A stretch of 40,174 bases of DNA from Bacteroidota bacterium (GTDB lineage Bacteria > Bacteroidota > Bacteroidia > Sphingobacteriales > Sphingobacteriaceae), in the NCBI GenBank assembly GCA_026224775.1, contig JAMFRP010000028.1, forward strand, positions 1 through 40,174, written 5' to 3'. The notes under the pieces are model-generated. The model did no database searches, had not been told where the DNA came from, and saw only the letters and a program-made list of their open reading frames with translations. Below, one piece after another: positions 25,340 through 33,215 of the stretch. Position numbers and translations under genes: made by a program. Position 1 is the stretch's first letter. Each line of letters begins with the position of its first letter.

Positions 25340-25439
25340 AGCGTCATTGCGAGGGACGAAGCAATCTCTATGCTATACAGAGAAGCTCGCAAGGCAGATC
25401 TGCTTAAGTAGAGATTGCTTCTTACCTCGCAATGACGCT
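25340..25439. repeat. MITE-like palindrome, family A copy 1
   Basis: Arms of ~31 bp (25340-25370 and 25409-25439; AGCGTCATTGCGAGG.../...CCTCGCAATGACGCT) surround a 38-nt centre, with a few mismatches between arms. A near-identical copy with the same 38-nt centre length is at 37888-37983. It lies between the receptor gene and recQ. Confidence 0.9.
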
Positions 25440-25489
25440 TTGTTATTATAGTACATTTCTGTTCAGATAATTTTCGCATTTTTGTAAGG

Positions 25490-27637
25490 ATGACACCTAT
25501 ACAGGCCCTGCAAAAATATTTTGGTTATAGCGAGTTCAGGCACCAGCAGGCGGCCATTATTCAGCATGTATTAGATAATAAGGACGTACTGGCATTGATG
25601 CCTACCGGTGGGGGTAAATCATTATGTTACCAGTTGCCCGCGGTGTTATTGGATGGGCTAACCATTGTCATTTCTCCTTTGATTGCCTTGATGAAGGATC
25701 AGGTTGATGCCCTGAATGTGAACGGCATCCCGGCAGCATTCCTAAACTCTGCACAAAATCCGGATGAACAATCCAGGTTGATGGGCAGGCTCAAAAACAA
25801 TGAAATTAAGCTGCTTTATCTTGCTCCTGAGCGCTTGTTCGGATCAGAAAATAAACTGGTTGAGTTTTTAAAATCGTTGCCGGTGTCACTTATCGCTATT
25901 GATGAGGCGCATTGCATCTCCCATTGGGGGCATGATTTCAGACCAGAATATTTGATGCTTGCCGGATTAAAGGATTATTTCCCCAACATCCCGGTAATTG
26001 CCTTAACTGCGACTGCTGATAAACTCACCCAAAAAGACATCCTTGAGAAATTAAATCTTAAGAATCCAGCCATATTCATTTCCTCCTTTAACCGGGAAAA
26101 TATCACTTATACCGTTTCGCCAAAAAGAGATAGCTTTAATCAGCTGCTCGACTTTTTAGAAGAACGAAAAGATGAATCAGGCATTATATACTGCCTTTCG
26201 CGCAAATCAACCGAATCATTAGCCGCTAACTTAAAGGAAGAAGGTTTTTCTGCCGAGGCCTATCATGCAGGTTTGGATAATATTACCAAGGCACGTAATC
26301 AGGAAGCTTTTTTGCGGGATGATGTAAAGATCATCGTAGCGACTATCGCATTTGGTATGGGTATCAATAAATCCAACGTACGATATGTAGTTCACATGGA
26401 TATGCCCAAGAACATCGAAGGCTACTACCAGGAAACAGGCCGCGCCGGGCGGGATGGTTTGGCATCGGATGCGATATTGTTTTACTCGCCGGGCGATGCG
26501 ATGAAGCTGAAAGGCTTCGCTATGGTGGATGATAATCCCGAGCAAAGCAAGATCATGCTGAAAAAGCTGGACGACATGGTTAGGTATTGCCAATTGCAAA
26601 CCTGTAGACGCCAGTTTCTGTTAAAATATTTTGATGAGGAATCACCCGAAACCTGCGGAAGCTGCGATGTATGCTTAACCGAGTTTAAGCGTTTTGATGG
26701 TACACTCATCGCCCAAAAAGCGCTTTCGGCAGTTTACAGGCTAAAAGAAAGATTCGGCAGTACTTATGTAATTGATTTTCTGCGTGGATCAAAAAGCGAG
26801 AAGATCCGCGAAGAACATAAGCAGCTTAAAACCTACGGCGTAGGCGCTGATATTAGCAAACCTGATTGGCAACGCTACTTGCGCGAATTAACCACCATGG
26901 GCTATTTGCAAGTTGATGGCGGCGAGTATCCCGTACTTAAATTAACCACACAAAGCGAGGCTGTTTTAAAAGGCAGCCAGACAGTTGAGTTTATAGAATC
27001 GGAAATTGTAGAAGAGAAACACTCGTTTGCTGAATTGCCGTTTGAGGCTGAGCTATTAAATGAATTAAAATCTGTTCGCAGAGATATCGCTATTAATGAA
27101 AATGTACCGGCTTATGTAATACAATCGGATGCTACTTTGATGGAGATAGCAACCTACCTACCTCAAAGCTTAGATGAATTACGAATGATTTCCGGCTTTG
27201 GTGATATTAAGTTAGCAAGATACGGCCGGGAGTTTTTAGTCCCGGTAAAAAGTTTTTGTGAGCGAAAAGGACTGAACTCTAAAATCGCCCAAAAGAAACA
27301 AAAACGAGAGCGTAAGCCACGCGCTGAAAAGCCTAACGAAACACGTAAGGAAACCTTAAATTTATATCAGTCTGGCAAAAGTATTCTGGAGATCGCGCAG
27401 TTGCGTAAGCTTTCACCCATGACCATTGAAGGCCACTTAACTTACTTTGTACAAACAGGCGAGATTGATGTATCAAACTTTGTGAGCCGAGAAAAGTTAT
27501 TGGTAATACAGGATGCGGTTGAAGGTTATGGCGATGAAAAACTATCGCCCCTAAAAGAAATATTAGGTGATAATTATAGTTATACCGAAATTAAAGCAAC
27601 CATAAGTTGGATGAAGGGACAGATGCAATCTTCTTAA
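25490..27637 (+). CDS. recQ: ATP-dependent DNA helicase RecQ
   Basis: This 715-aa 3'-5' DNA helicase acts in recombination repair and replication-fork processing. Helicase core motifs are present: FRHQQAAIIQHVL (motif 0), MPTGGGKS (Walker A, 37-44), IDEAHCISHWGHDFRPEY (DEAH at 138-141), ALTATAD, IIYCLSRKSTE, and GYYQETGRAGRDG (motif VI). The RecQ C-terminal zinc site has cysteines in CRRQF ... CGSCDVC (about 372-395). An HRDC domain follows (ATLMEIATYLPQSLDELRMI). An extra C-terminal HTH-like segment (ETLNLYQSGKSILEIAQLRK...) is typical of Bacteroidota and Firmicutes forms. Its stop codon directly abuts a short MITE-like palindrome before murF. Confidence 0.98.
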   Translation: MTPIQALQKYFGYSEFRHQQAAIIQHVLDNKDVLALMPTGGGKSLCYQLPAVLLDGLTIVISPLIALMKDQVDALNVNGIPAAFLNSAQNPDEQSRLMGRLKNNEIKLLYLAPERLFGSENKLVEFLKSLPVSLIAIDEAHCISHWGHDFRPEYLMLAGLKDYFPNIPVIALTATADKLTQKDILEKLNLKNPAIFISSFNRENITYTVSPKRDSFNQLLDFLEERKDESGIIYCLSRKSTESLAANLKEEGFSAEAYHAGLDNITKARNQEAFLRDDVKIIVATIAFGMGINKSNVRYVVHMDMPKNIEGYYQETGRAGRDGLASDAILFYSPGDAMKLKGFAMVDDNPEQSKIMLKKLDDMVRYCQLQTCRRQFLLKYFDEESPETCGSCDVCLTEFKRFDGTLIAQKALSAVYRLKERFGSTYVIDFLRGSKSEKIREEHKQLKTYGVGADISKPDWQRYLRELTTMGYLQVDGGEYPVLKLTTQSEAVLKGSQTVEFIESEIVEEKHSFAELPFEAELLNELKSVRRDIAINENVPAYVIQSDATLMEIATYLPQSLDELRMISGFGDIKLARYGREFLVPVKSFCERKGLNSKIAQKKQKRERKPRAEKPNETRKETLNLYQSGKSILEIAQLRKLSPMTIEGHLTYFVQTGEIDVSNFVSREKLLVIQDAVEGYGDEKLSPLKEILGDNYSYTEIKATISWMKGQMQSS

Positions 27638-27714
27638 TTGTCATTGCGAGGAGGAACGACGAAGCAATCGCACATATGCACGGTTCGCGATTACTTCGTT
27701 TCTCGCAATGACAA
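27638..27714. repeat. MITE-like palindrome, family A, short variant
   Basis: TTGTCATTGCGAG (27638-27650) and CTCGCAATGACAA (27702-27714) are perfect terminal arms; inner parts (GAAGCAATCG/CGATTACTTC) pair imperfectly. The element begins at the very next base after the recQ stop and ends 17 bp before the murF ATG, so it forms most of the recQ-murF spacer. Confidence 0.88.
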
Positions 27715-27731
27715 GTTTTACATAATATACT

Positions 27732-29054
27732 ATGAATACCAAAGACATATATCAACTATTCACGCAATACCCGATTATCAGCACCGATACCCGAAAAATT
27801 GCTGTGGACAGTTTATTTTTTGCGTTAAAGGGTGATAAGTTTGATGCCAATACCTTTGCACAACAAGCCCTAGTAGCGGGCGCGGCATATGCTATTATTG
27901 ATAACCCAACCTATCAGCTTGGCGAAAAATATATTCTGGTTGATGATGTTTTAACTGCTTTACAGAATCTGGCACGTTATCACCGTAAACAGTTAACCAT
28001 CCCGGTTATCGGGCTTACCGGTACTAACGGCAAAACCACTACTAAGGAATTAATAAACGCTGTGCTCTCTCAAAAATTCAAAACATTAGCTACACAGGGA
28101 AACCTGAATAATCATATTGGTGTACCCCTTACTATTTTAAGCATAGGCAGAACACATGAAATAGCGGTTATTGAAATGGGCGCTAATCATCAAAAAGAAA
28201 TAGCATTGTTAAGCAGCATAGCCCAGCCTTCGCATGGTTTGATCACTAATATCGGCAAAGCACATTTAGAAGGTTTTGGCGGGGTTGAGGGTATAAAAAA
28301 AGGCAAAGGCGAGTTGTATGATTTTTTGAAAGCTGATGATGGTGTAGCTTTTGTAAATGGCGATGATATGGTATTAATGGATATGCAAAAAGCCCGTCCT
28401 TTAAGCAAGGTGGTTTTATATGGCACTTCGAATAAAGACAACACAGTCATCGGCAAGCTGACTGAGAACTCTCCGCTATTGGCGTTAAAGTGGACAAATA
28501 AACTATCCGGCGAAAGTTACCCGGTTAAAACACAGCTAACCGGCGGTTATAATCTGGATAATATTTTGGCGGCTATTTGCATCGGCGTTTATTTTGAACT
28601 GGCGGCAGATGAAATTAATGCAGGCATTACCGGTTATCAGCCACAAAACAACCGCTCCCAAATAAAACAAACCGAAACCAATACCTTGATCTGCGATTAT
28701 TACAATGCCAACCCAAGCAGCATGCAAGTAGCCATTGAAAATATTGGCAAATTAAAAGCCGACAGGAAAGTATTGATCTTGGGTGATATGTTCGAGCTAG
28801 GCGATGAATCACCAGCCGAACATACCGCGATAATTAAAAAAGCATTAGATACTGATGTTGCGGAGCGGATATTTATAGGGCACGATTTTATTAGTCAAGA
28901 GTCAAGAATCAAGAGCCAAGAGTCAGGAGTTAAGTTTTATAATACTGCTGAAGAAGCTATTGAAGGATTAAAAGAGCATCCGATTAAAAATTCAACGATA
29001 TTAATTAAAGGTTCCCGGGGTATGGCTTTGGAAAGGTTAGTAAACTTATTTTAA
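27732..29054 (+). CDS. murF: UDP-MurNAc-tripeptide--D-Ala-D-Ala ligase
   Basis: This 440-aa cytoplasmic Mur ligase adds D-Ala-D-Ala to the UDP-MurNAc-tripeptide, the last soluble step of the peptidoglycan precursor. Evidence is the N-terminal substrate domain (YPIISTDTRKIAVDSLFFAL), the ATP loop GLTGTNGKTTTKEL (about 95-108), NNHIGVPLTIL and EMGANHQKEIALL, the central TGGYNLDNILAAICIG, and the C-terminal DYYNANPSSMQVAIENI and LGDMFELGDES. Near the C-terminus the coding region includes an insertion of a simple repeat translated as SQESRIKSQESGVK (about 391-404). The same 18-bp unit occurs in the intergenic region at 33194-33211. The frame is intact, so the enzyme should still function. Confidence 0.97.
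   Translation: MNTKDIYQLFTQYPIISTDTRKIAVDSLFFALKGDKFDANTFAQQALVAGAAYAIIDNPTYQLGEKYILVDDVLTALQNLARYHRKQLTIPVIGLTGTNGKTTTKELINAVLSQKFKTLATQGNLNNHIGVPLTILSIGRTHEIAVIEMGANHQKEIALLSSIAQPSHGLITNIGKAHLEGFGGVEGIKKGKGELYDFLKADDGVAFVNGDDMVLMDMQKARPLSKVVLYGTSNKDNTVIGKLTENSPLLALKWTNKLSGESYPVKTQLTGGYNLDNILAAICIGVYFELAADEINAGITGYQPQNNRSQIKQTETNTLICDYYNANPSSMQVAIENIGKLKADRKVLILGDMFELGDESPAEHTAIIKKALDTDVAERIFIGHDFISQESRIKSQESGVKFYNTAEEAIEGLKEHPIKNSTILIKGSRGMALERLVNLF
28904..28921 (+). repeat. AAGAATCAAGAGCCAAGA repeat inside murF
   Basis: An 18-bp unit embedded in a run of near-repeats (GTCAAGA / ATCAAGA / GCCAAGA / GTCAGGA) in the murF C-terminal region. An exact reverse-complement copy is intergenic at 33194-33211. 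Confidence 0.8.
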
Positions 29055-29076
29055 CCTGAGCTCTTCACAAAAACGC

Positions 29077-29165
29077 TTGTCATTCTGAGCGTAGCGAAGA
29101 ATCTATCGATAGGCTTATCGCTAGCAGATTAGCGGATAGATTCTTCGCTACGCTCAGAATGACAA
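29077..29165. repeat. MITE-like palindrome, family B copy 1
   Basis: Perfect 31-bp arms at 29077-29107 and 29135-29165 (TTGTCATTCTGAGCGTAGCG.../...CTACGCTCAGAATGACAA) enclose a 27-nt centre. It lies between murF and the YnfA-type gene. Related copies are at 31959-32047 and 32068-32154, and a truncated one at 32174-32190. Confidence 0.93.
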
Positions 29166-29185
29166 AAGAAAATTAAACAATACAC

Positions 29186-29515
29186 ATGGCCATACTAAAA
29201 TCACTTTTCATCTTCATCCTTGCCGGTTTATGCGAAATTGGCGGCGGCTATCTCATCTGGCAATGCCTTAAGGAGGATAAGCCCTGGTGGTATGGCATAG
29301 CAGGCGGAGTAATCTTGGCGCTTTATGGCATAGTAGCAACCTGGCAAACCAATAATTTCGGGCGGGTATATGCTACATATGGCGGTATATTCATTGTAAT
29401 GGCGCTCATTTGGGCCTGGAAAGTAGACAATTTCAAACCCGACAAATACGACATTATTGGTGCAGCAATAGCAATGATTGGCGCCTGCATTATTATTTAC
29501 ACGCCCCGCAAATAA
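29186..29515 (+). CDS. YnfA family (UPF0060) small membrane protein
   Basis: This 109-aa protein has four TM helices at about 4-24, 33-52, 62-79 and 88-106. It has the family signatures LAGLCEIGGGYLIWQCLKED, YGIVATWQTNNFGRVYATYG and IWAWKVDNFKPDKYDIIGAA. YnfA proteins belong to the small drug-transporter-like superfamily; efflux of dyes or antiseptics has been proposed for some members, but physiological roles remain uncertain. It is single-gene, flanked upstream by a palindromic repeat, and converges with the MazG-like gene only 3 bp away. Confidence 0.92.
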   Translation: MAILKSLFIFILAGLCEIGGGYLIWQCLKEDKPWWYGIAGGVILALYGIVATWQTNNFGRVYATYGGIFIVMALIWAWKVDNFKPDKYDIIGAAIAMIGACIIIYTPRK

Positions 29516-29518
29516 TTA

Positions 29519-29845
29519 CTATTTCAGTTTCTCGTTATTCTTATGCCTGTCGGCATCGCGGATGCTTTTCTTTTGCATATTCTTTTCCAGCGCATCAGTC
29601 AGGTCGATGCCGGTTTGGTTAGCCAGGCATATCAGCACAAAAAGCACATCGGCCATTTCATCGGCCAAATTTATTTCGGTATCAGATTTTTTGAAAGATT
29701 GCTCACCGTATTGCCTTGACATAATGCGGGCTACTTCGCCCACCTCTTCCATTAAAATGGCGGTATTGGTTAGCTCGTTAAAATACCTGATGCCGGTTGT
29801 TTTTATCCAGTTATCTACCAGTTGCTGCGCTTCTTTTATTTCCAT
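29519..29845 (-). CDS. MazG-like nucleotide pyrophosphohydrolase
   Basis: This 108-aa all-alpha protein carries the MazG metal-binding pattern: EEVGE (Glu33, Glu34, Glu37) and, about 26 residues later, DEMAD (Asp62, Glu63, Asp66). These residues bind magnesium for hydrolysis of NTPs to NMP and pyrophosphate. The short single-domain form is usually a house-cleaning dNTP/NTP pyrophosphatase. It is convergent with the YnfA-type gene. Its upstream region (29846-30144) is the unusual phased A-tract stretch, which may contain its promoter. Confidence 0.88.
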   Translation of the reverse strand: MEIKEAQQLVDNWIKTTGIRYFNELTNTAILMEEVGEVARIMSRQYGEQSFKKSDTEINLADEMADVLFVLICLANQTGIDLTDALEKNMQKKSIRDADRHKNNEKLK

Positions 29846-29919
29846 ATTAATACTAATGTCACGAATTGCCTTGAATATTTACTGTGTGTACCATTATTTA
29901 ATATGAAACACTTGGTACA

Positions 29920-30104
29920 TTTGGTACACTTTTAACCCTAAAAACGTCCTAAAAAGCATCAAAAAAGCGGTTTTTACAATCTATTTTGAGGTAAAAAACG
30001 TTGTTTTTAAGTGAAAAAACGACTTAAAATGCTCAATTTTCGCTTGTTTTCGACCCATTTTTGCTCAAAAAAGCATATTTTTTTACTCGATTTTGCCGGT
30101 TTTT
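29920..30104. other. Helically phased A/T-tract array (predicted curved DNA)
   Basis: Within the ~300-bp gap between the MazG-like gene and dtd, runs of 4-7 A or T recur at one-turn spacing. Their centres lie near 29931, 29942, 29953, 29963, 29973, 29985, 29995, 30006, 30016, 30027, 30038, 30048, 30060, 30069, 30081, 30092 and 30102. The mean spacing is about 10.7 bp over 17 tracts; a TTT at 29920-29922 keeps the same phase. No open frame is evident. Phased A-tracts are the known cause of intrinsic DNA bending. Two TTGGTACA direct repeats (29912-29919, 29921-29928) lie at the left edge. Confidence 0.8.
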
Positions 30105-30124
30105 GTACCGATAAGGTGCATAAA

Positions 30125-30144
30125 CTGTTTCACTATTGAAACAG
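30125..30144. terminator. Hairpin directly after dtd
   Basis: CTGTTTCA-CTAT-TGAAACAG forms a perfect 8-bp stem immediately after the dtd stop codon (minus strand). It lacks a strong U-tract but is the only hairpin at this gene end. Confidence 0.45.
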
Positions 30145-30597
30145 CTACTCCTTATTTTTAGTGTCGATCAATATCGTAACCGGGCCATCGTTCACCAAAC
30201 TAATCTTCATATCCGCGCCGAATATACCGGTTGCTATCTTTTTACCAGTTAAGGTCGCGAGTGTTTTTATCATTTGCTCGTACATCGGGATAGCTTTGTC
30301 CGGCCTTGCCGCTTTGATGAATGATGGCCGGTTCCCTTTTTTGGTCTGCGCAAAAAGTGTGAATTGCGAGATCAGTAAGATATTACCATCAATATCTGCC
30401 AAAGCCTTATTCATTAAGTCATTTTCATCGCCAAAAACACGCAGACCTACTATTTTCTGGGCGAGCCATTGCAGGTCTTCGTCCGTATCGGCATCTTCAA
30501 TGCCTAACAAAACCAAAAAGCCCTGATCTATTTTTCCGGTTGATTCTCCTTCAACCGTGCAACCTGCCTCTGTAACCCGTTGTATTACTGCCCGCAT
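30145..30597 (-). CDS. dtd: D-aminoacyl-tRNA deacylase
   Basis: This 150-aa enzyme hydrolyses D-aminoacyl (and glycyl) groups wrongly attached to tRNAs, protecting translation. The family hallmarks are clear: MRAVIQRVTEAGCTVEG start, SQFTLFA at 77-83, KKGNRPSF, and the NDGPVTILID segment (136-145) with the Gly-cisPro pair 138-139 that reads chirality. The length is standard. It is divergent from the PLP-enzyme gene across a 114-bp spacer. Confidence 0.97.
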   Translation of the reverse strand: MRAVIQRVTEAGCTVEGESTGKIDQGFLVLLGIEDADTDEDLQWLAQKIVGLRVFGDENDLMNKALADIDGNILLISQFTLFAQTKKGNRPSFIKAARPDKAIPMYEQMIKTLATLTGKKIATGIFGADMKISLVNDGPVTILIDTKNKE

Positions 30598-30711
30598 AAA
30601 ATTATATGTGAAATGTAGAATTTACAGGCAATGTATCAATTCTTTTAATTTGTTGCCTAAAAACTCATAAGTTCGCAATTTCAATAGTTTATTGCATATA
30701 ATAAAGATATA

Positions 30712-31947
30712 ATGACTGCTAAAAGAGGTTTCACCACTACATTACTGCACTCTGATCGTTTGGGCAAACCCGAGCATGGCGCTTTACACAAGCCCATCCA
30801 CACTTCGGTTACTTTTGGTTATGATGATGTGCAGGACCTGGTGGATGTTTTCCAGAATAAAACCAAGGGTTATGCCTACTCAAGGCAAGGAAACCCAACG
30901 GTTACTGCTTTAGAACACAAAGTTACTCAAATGGAAAAAGGCATGGCCACCATTGCTTTTTCAACCGGGATGGCCGCCATTGCAGCTACTATTACAGCGT
31001 TGATCCGCAAAACAGATCATATTGTTGCCAGCTCATACCTGTTTGGTAACTCACGCAGTATATTTTCTACTTTTATGGAGATGGGATTGGATTTCACTTT
31101 TGTTGATCCTACTTCTGTTGATAATGTCCGCGCAGCGTTAAAAGAAAACACCCGCATGGTTTTTTTGGAAACCATCGCTAACCCTGCAACACAGGTTGCC
31201 GATCTGGTAAACATTGGTAATTTATGCGAGGAAAAAGGCATTTTATATGTGGTAGATAATACCATGACAACGCCTTACCTATTCAACCCTGTTGATGTAA
31301 AGGCTACTCATGTAATTAACTCCTTAACCAAATATATTGGCGGGCATGGTGATGCTTTGGGCGGTAGTGTTACCGATACCGGCAGATACAGCTTCGAGAA
31401 CTACCCAAACATTTACGATGTATACAAAAAAGGCGACCCAAAATCATGGGGTATAGCCCAAATAAGAAAAAAGGGCTTACGTGATGCAGGTGGTACGTTA
31501 GCCCCTGAGGCGGCACATACTATTTCTGTAGGTACAGAAACATTGGCTCTTCGCATGGAACGCCAAAGCAATAACGCACAAACCCTCGCTGACTTTTTCG
31601 AGGCCCATCCACTGATTAAAAAAGTGTTTTATCCGGGCATAAAATCCCACCCTCAACATGCTTTAGCTACTGATTTATTTGACAAGTACGGCAGCTTAAT
31701 GAGCATTGAACTGGACGAAAGTGTGGATTGTTTTGCCTTTTTAAATAAACTGCAACTGGTAGTAAAATCAAGCAATCTAGGCGATACACGCACACTGGCT
31801 ATCCCGGTTGCTCAAACCATTTTCAACGAATTAGGCCCTGAGCGACGTAAAGAAATGGGGATCTCTGATTTCATGATCCGCTTCTCGATAGGGATTGAGG
31901 ATATTGAAGATTTGTTAGCAGATTTTAAAGCAGCTCTTGGGGAGTAG
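30712..31947 (+). CDS. Cys/Met metabolism PLP enzyme (homoserine sulfhydrylase-like)
   Basis: This 411-aa cytoplasmic enzyme belongs to the cystathionine gamma-synthase/lyase fold. It has GYAYSRQGNPTVTALE (phosphate-binding region), AFSTGMAAIAATI, VVDNTMTTPYLFNPVD, and the PLP-binding lysine Lys207 in NSLTKYIGGHGDALGG. Members convert acylated homoserine with cysteine or sulfide to cystathionine or homocysteine, or cleave cystathionine. The exact reaction cannot be assigned from sequence alone; an O-acyl-homoserine sulfhydrylase or cystathionine gamma-synthase is most likely. The threonine operon 2.5 kb downstream makes homoserine, the shared precursor, which fits a methionine-branch role. 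Two MITE-like repeats follow immediately. Confidence 0.88.
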   Translation: MTAKRGFTTTLLHSDRLGKPEHGALHKPIHTSVTFGYDDVQDLVDVFQNKTKGYAYSRQGNPTVTALEHKVTQMEKGMATIAFSTGMAAIAATITALIRKTDHIVASSYLFGNSRSIFSTFMEMGLDFTFVDPTSVDNVRAALKENTRMVFLETIANPATQVADLVNIGNLCEEKGILYVVDNTMTTPYLFNPVDVKATHVINSLTKYIGGHGDALGGSVTDTGRYSFENYPNIYDVYKKGDPKSWGIAQIRKKGLRDAGGTLAPEAAHTISVGTETLALRMERQSNNAQTLADFFEAHPLIKKVFYPGIKSHPQHALATDLFDKYGSLMSIELDESVDCFAFLNKLQLVVKSSNLGDTRTLAIPVAQTIFNELGPERRKEMGISDFMIRFSIGIEDIEDLLADFKAALGE

Positions 31948-31958
31948 CTATTCCCGCC

Positions 31959-32047
31959 CTTGTCATTCTGAACGGAATGAAGAATCTATCGATAGGCTCA
32001 ACGCTTGCAGATTAGCGGATAGATGTTTCGTTCCTCAGCATGACAAG
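31959..32047. repeat. MITE-like palindrome, family B copy 2
   Basis: CTTGTCATTCTGAACGGAAT... on the left and ...CGTTCCTCAGCATGACAAG on the right form imperfect ~32-bp arms around a CTATCGATAGG-containing centre. A second copy follows 20 bp later in the same orientation. Confidence 0.85.
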
Positions 32048-32067
32048 GTGGAAGGGGTTTCTCCTTA

Positions 32068-32154
32068 TTGTCATTCTGAACGTAGTGAAGAATCTATCGA
32101 TAGGCCCACCGCATGCAGATTAGCGGATAGATGCTTCGTTCCTCAGCATGACAA
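32068..32154. repeat. MITE-like palindrome, family B copy 3
   Basis: Nearly identical to the preceding element (arms TTGTCATTCTGAACGTAGTG / CGTTCCTCAGCATGACAA), giving a tandem pair. Reading through both produces a fake 82-codon frame full of CHSERxEESIDR, which is not a gene. Confidence 0.85.
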
Positions 32155-32173
32155 GATGGTTAAATTTCTCTTA

Positions 32174-32190
32174 TTGTCATTCTGAGCGGA
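32174..32190. repeat. Truncated family B repeat end
   Basis: TTGTCATTCTGAGCGGA matches the left end of the family B elements but stops abruptly at the REP-like hairpin that opens the FkbM gene cassette. No matching right half was found downstream. Confidence 0.7.
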
Positions 32191-32195
32191 GACCC

Positions 32196-32228
32196 CAACT
32201 TGTGCTCGTTTGTAACGAGTGCAAGTTG
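32196..32228. repeat. REP-like hairpin, left of FkbM gene
   Basis: CAACTTGTGCTCGTT and AACGAGTGCAAGTTG pair over 15 bp (two G-T wobbles) around a TGT loop. This resembles the REP-type palindromes associated with RAYT transposases in Bacteroidota (general knowledge). A related, degraded copy is at 33123-33154. Confidence 0.8.
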
Positions 32229-32291
32229 ACATTTTTGATGCATTTGCTCTGAGGTTTTCTTAAACAATTAAGTTGATCCGGAATAATTAAA

Positions 32292-33098
32292 TTGCGACCA
32301 ATCAAGCCAAATCCAGTGAAGAAATTAATAAAAAACTTATTAGGTAAAAGCATTACTTTAAAACTAAGGAAGATACTCCCTTCTAAAATGCAAAAAGAGG
32401 CAGCCAAAGCAGCAAATGAAGATGCTAAGCGGAGGAGCAACTTTTACGCTACATTTATAAAAAGTGATGACCTGTGTTTTGATGTTGGCGCAAATATGGG
32501 TAATCGTGTTCTGCCTTTATTGCTCATAGGAGCTAAAGTTGTCGCGGTGGAACCACAAGCAGATTGCTACCGTTACCTTAAAAAGACATTCGGTAAAAAA
32601 ATCGATGTAGTTGGCAAGGGATTAGCTGAGATGGAGGGTGTAAAAAAGTTTTATGTTTCAAATACGTCCACATTGTCATCATTTTCCCGGGAATGGATTG
32701 AATCGGTAAAAGCAGAAAGATTCAGCGAATACACATGGGATAATGAAATTGAACTCGAAATTACGACAGCAGATAAGCTAATAGATTGCTTTGGTGTACC
32801 GTCATATATAAAAATCGACGTTGAAGGTTATGAACTGGAAGTATTGAAGGGCTTAACTCATCCCATAAAAATGATAAGTTTTGAATATACTGTGCCGGAA
32901 CAAACAGAAAAGGCCATTCAATGCATTGACCAGATAGCTAAATACAATTCAAATATTGAATGTAATTATAGTGAAGCTGAAACTATGCAATGGAGTATGA
33001 AAAATTGGTTATCACCTGAAGAAATGAAAAATTTTATAAAAAGCACCGCCTTTTTGGGCACAGGGTTTGGTGATATTTATGTAAGAACCCAAGTTTAA
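32292..33098 (+). CDS. FkbM family SAM-dependent methyltransferase
   Basis: This protein of up to 268 aa is a class I methyltransferase. The SAM-binding motif FDVGANMGNRVLPLLLIGAK is at about 63-82, followed by VVAVEPQADCYRYLKKTFGK with the acidic ribose-binding residue. IKIDVEGYELEVLKGL (about 177-192) is the FkbM family motif. Members O-methylate sugars or other small molecules, often for surface glycans; the target here is unknown. The frame starts with TTG at 32292; the first ATG is at 32388 (residue 33), still before the SAM motif, so the start is uncertain. It is more AT-rich than its neighbours and flanked by REP-like hairpins, hinting at acquisition as a cassette. Confidence 0.85.
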   Translation: MRPIKPNPVKKLIKNLLGKSITLKLRKILPSKMQKEAAKAANEDAKRRSNFYATFIKSDDLCFDVGANMGNRVLPLLLIGAKVVAVEPQADCYRYLKKTFGKKIDVVGKGLAEMEGVKKFYVSNTSTLSSFSREWIESVKAERFSEYTWDNEIELEITTADKLIDCFGVPSYIKIDVEGYELEVLKGLTHPIKMISFEYTVPEQTEKAIQCIDQIAKYNSNIECNYSEAETMQWSMKNWLSPEEMKNFIKSTAFLGTGFGDIYVRTQV

Positions 33099-33122
33099 GC
33101 TGCTATTTATAGCTTGTTATTG

Positions 33123-33154
33123 ACCCAACTTGCACCCATTTGTAACGAGCGCAG
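33123..33154. repeat. REP-like hairpin, right of FkbM gene (degraded)
   Basis: CCCAACTTGCACCCATTTGT followed by AACGAGCGCAGG is recognisably the same palindrome as 32196-32228 but pairs imperfectly. Confidence 0.55.
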
Positions 33155-33193
33155 GAAGAGAATCAAGATGCAAATTGGATAAATGGTCTTGAA

Positions 33194-33211
33194 TCTTGGC
33201 TCTTGATTCTT
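33194..33211 (-). repeat. Intergenic copy of the murF 18-bp repeat
   Basis: TCTTGGCTCTTGATTCTT is the exact reverse complement of 28904-28921 in murF. It lies just after the rsgA stop codon in the FkbM-rsgA spacer. Confidence 0.8.
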
Positions 33212-33215
33212 AAAT

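Noticed and set aside
31937..32185. 82-codon frame with repeated CHSERxEESIDR and DRCFVPQHDK segments
   Set aside because: It is the translation of the tandem family B palindromic repeats, a known type of annotation artefact; no independent coding evidence.
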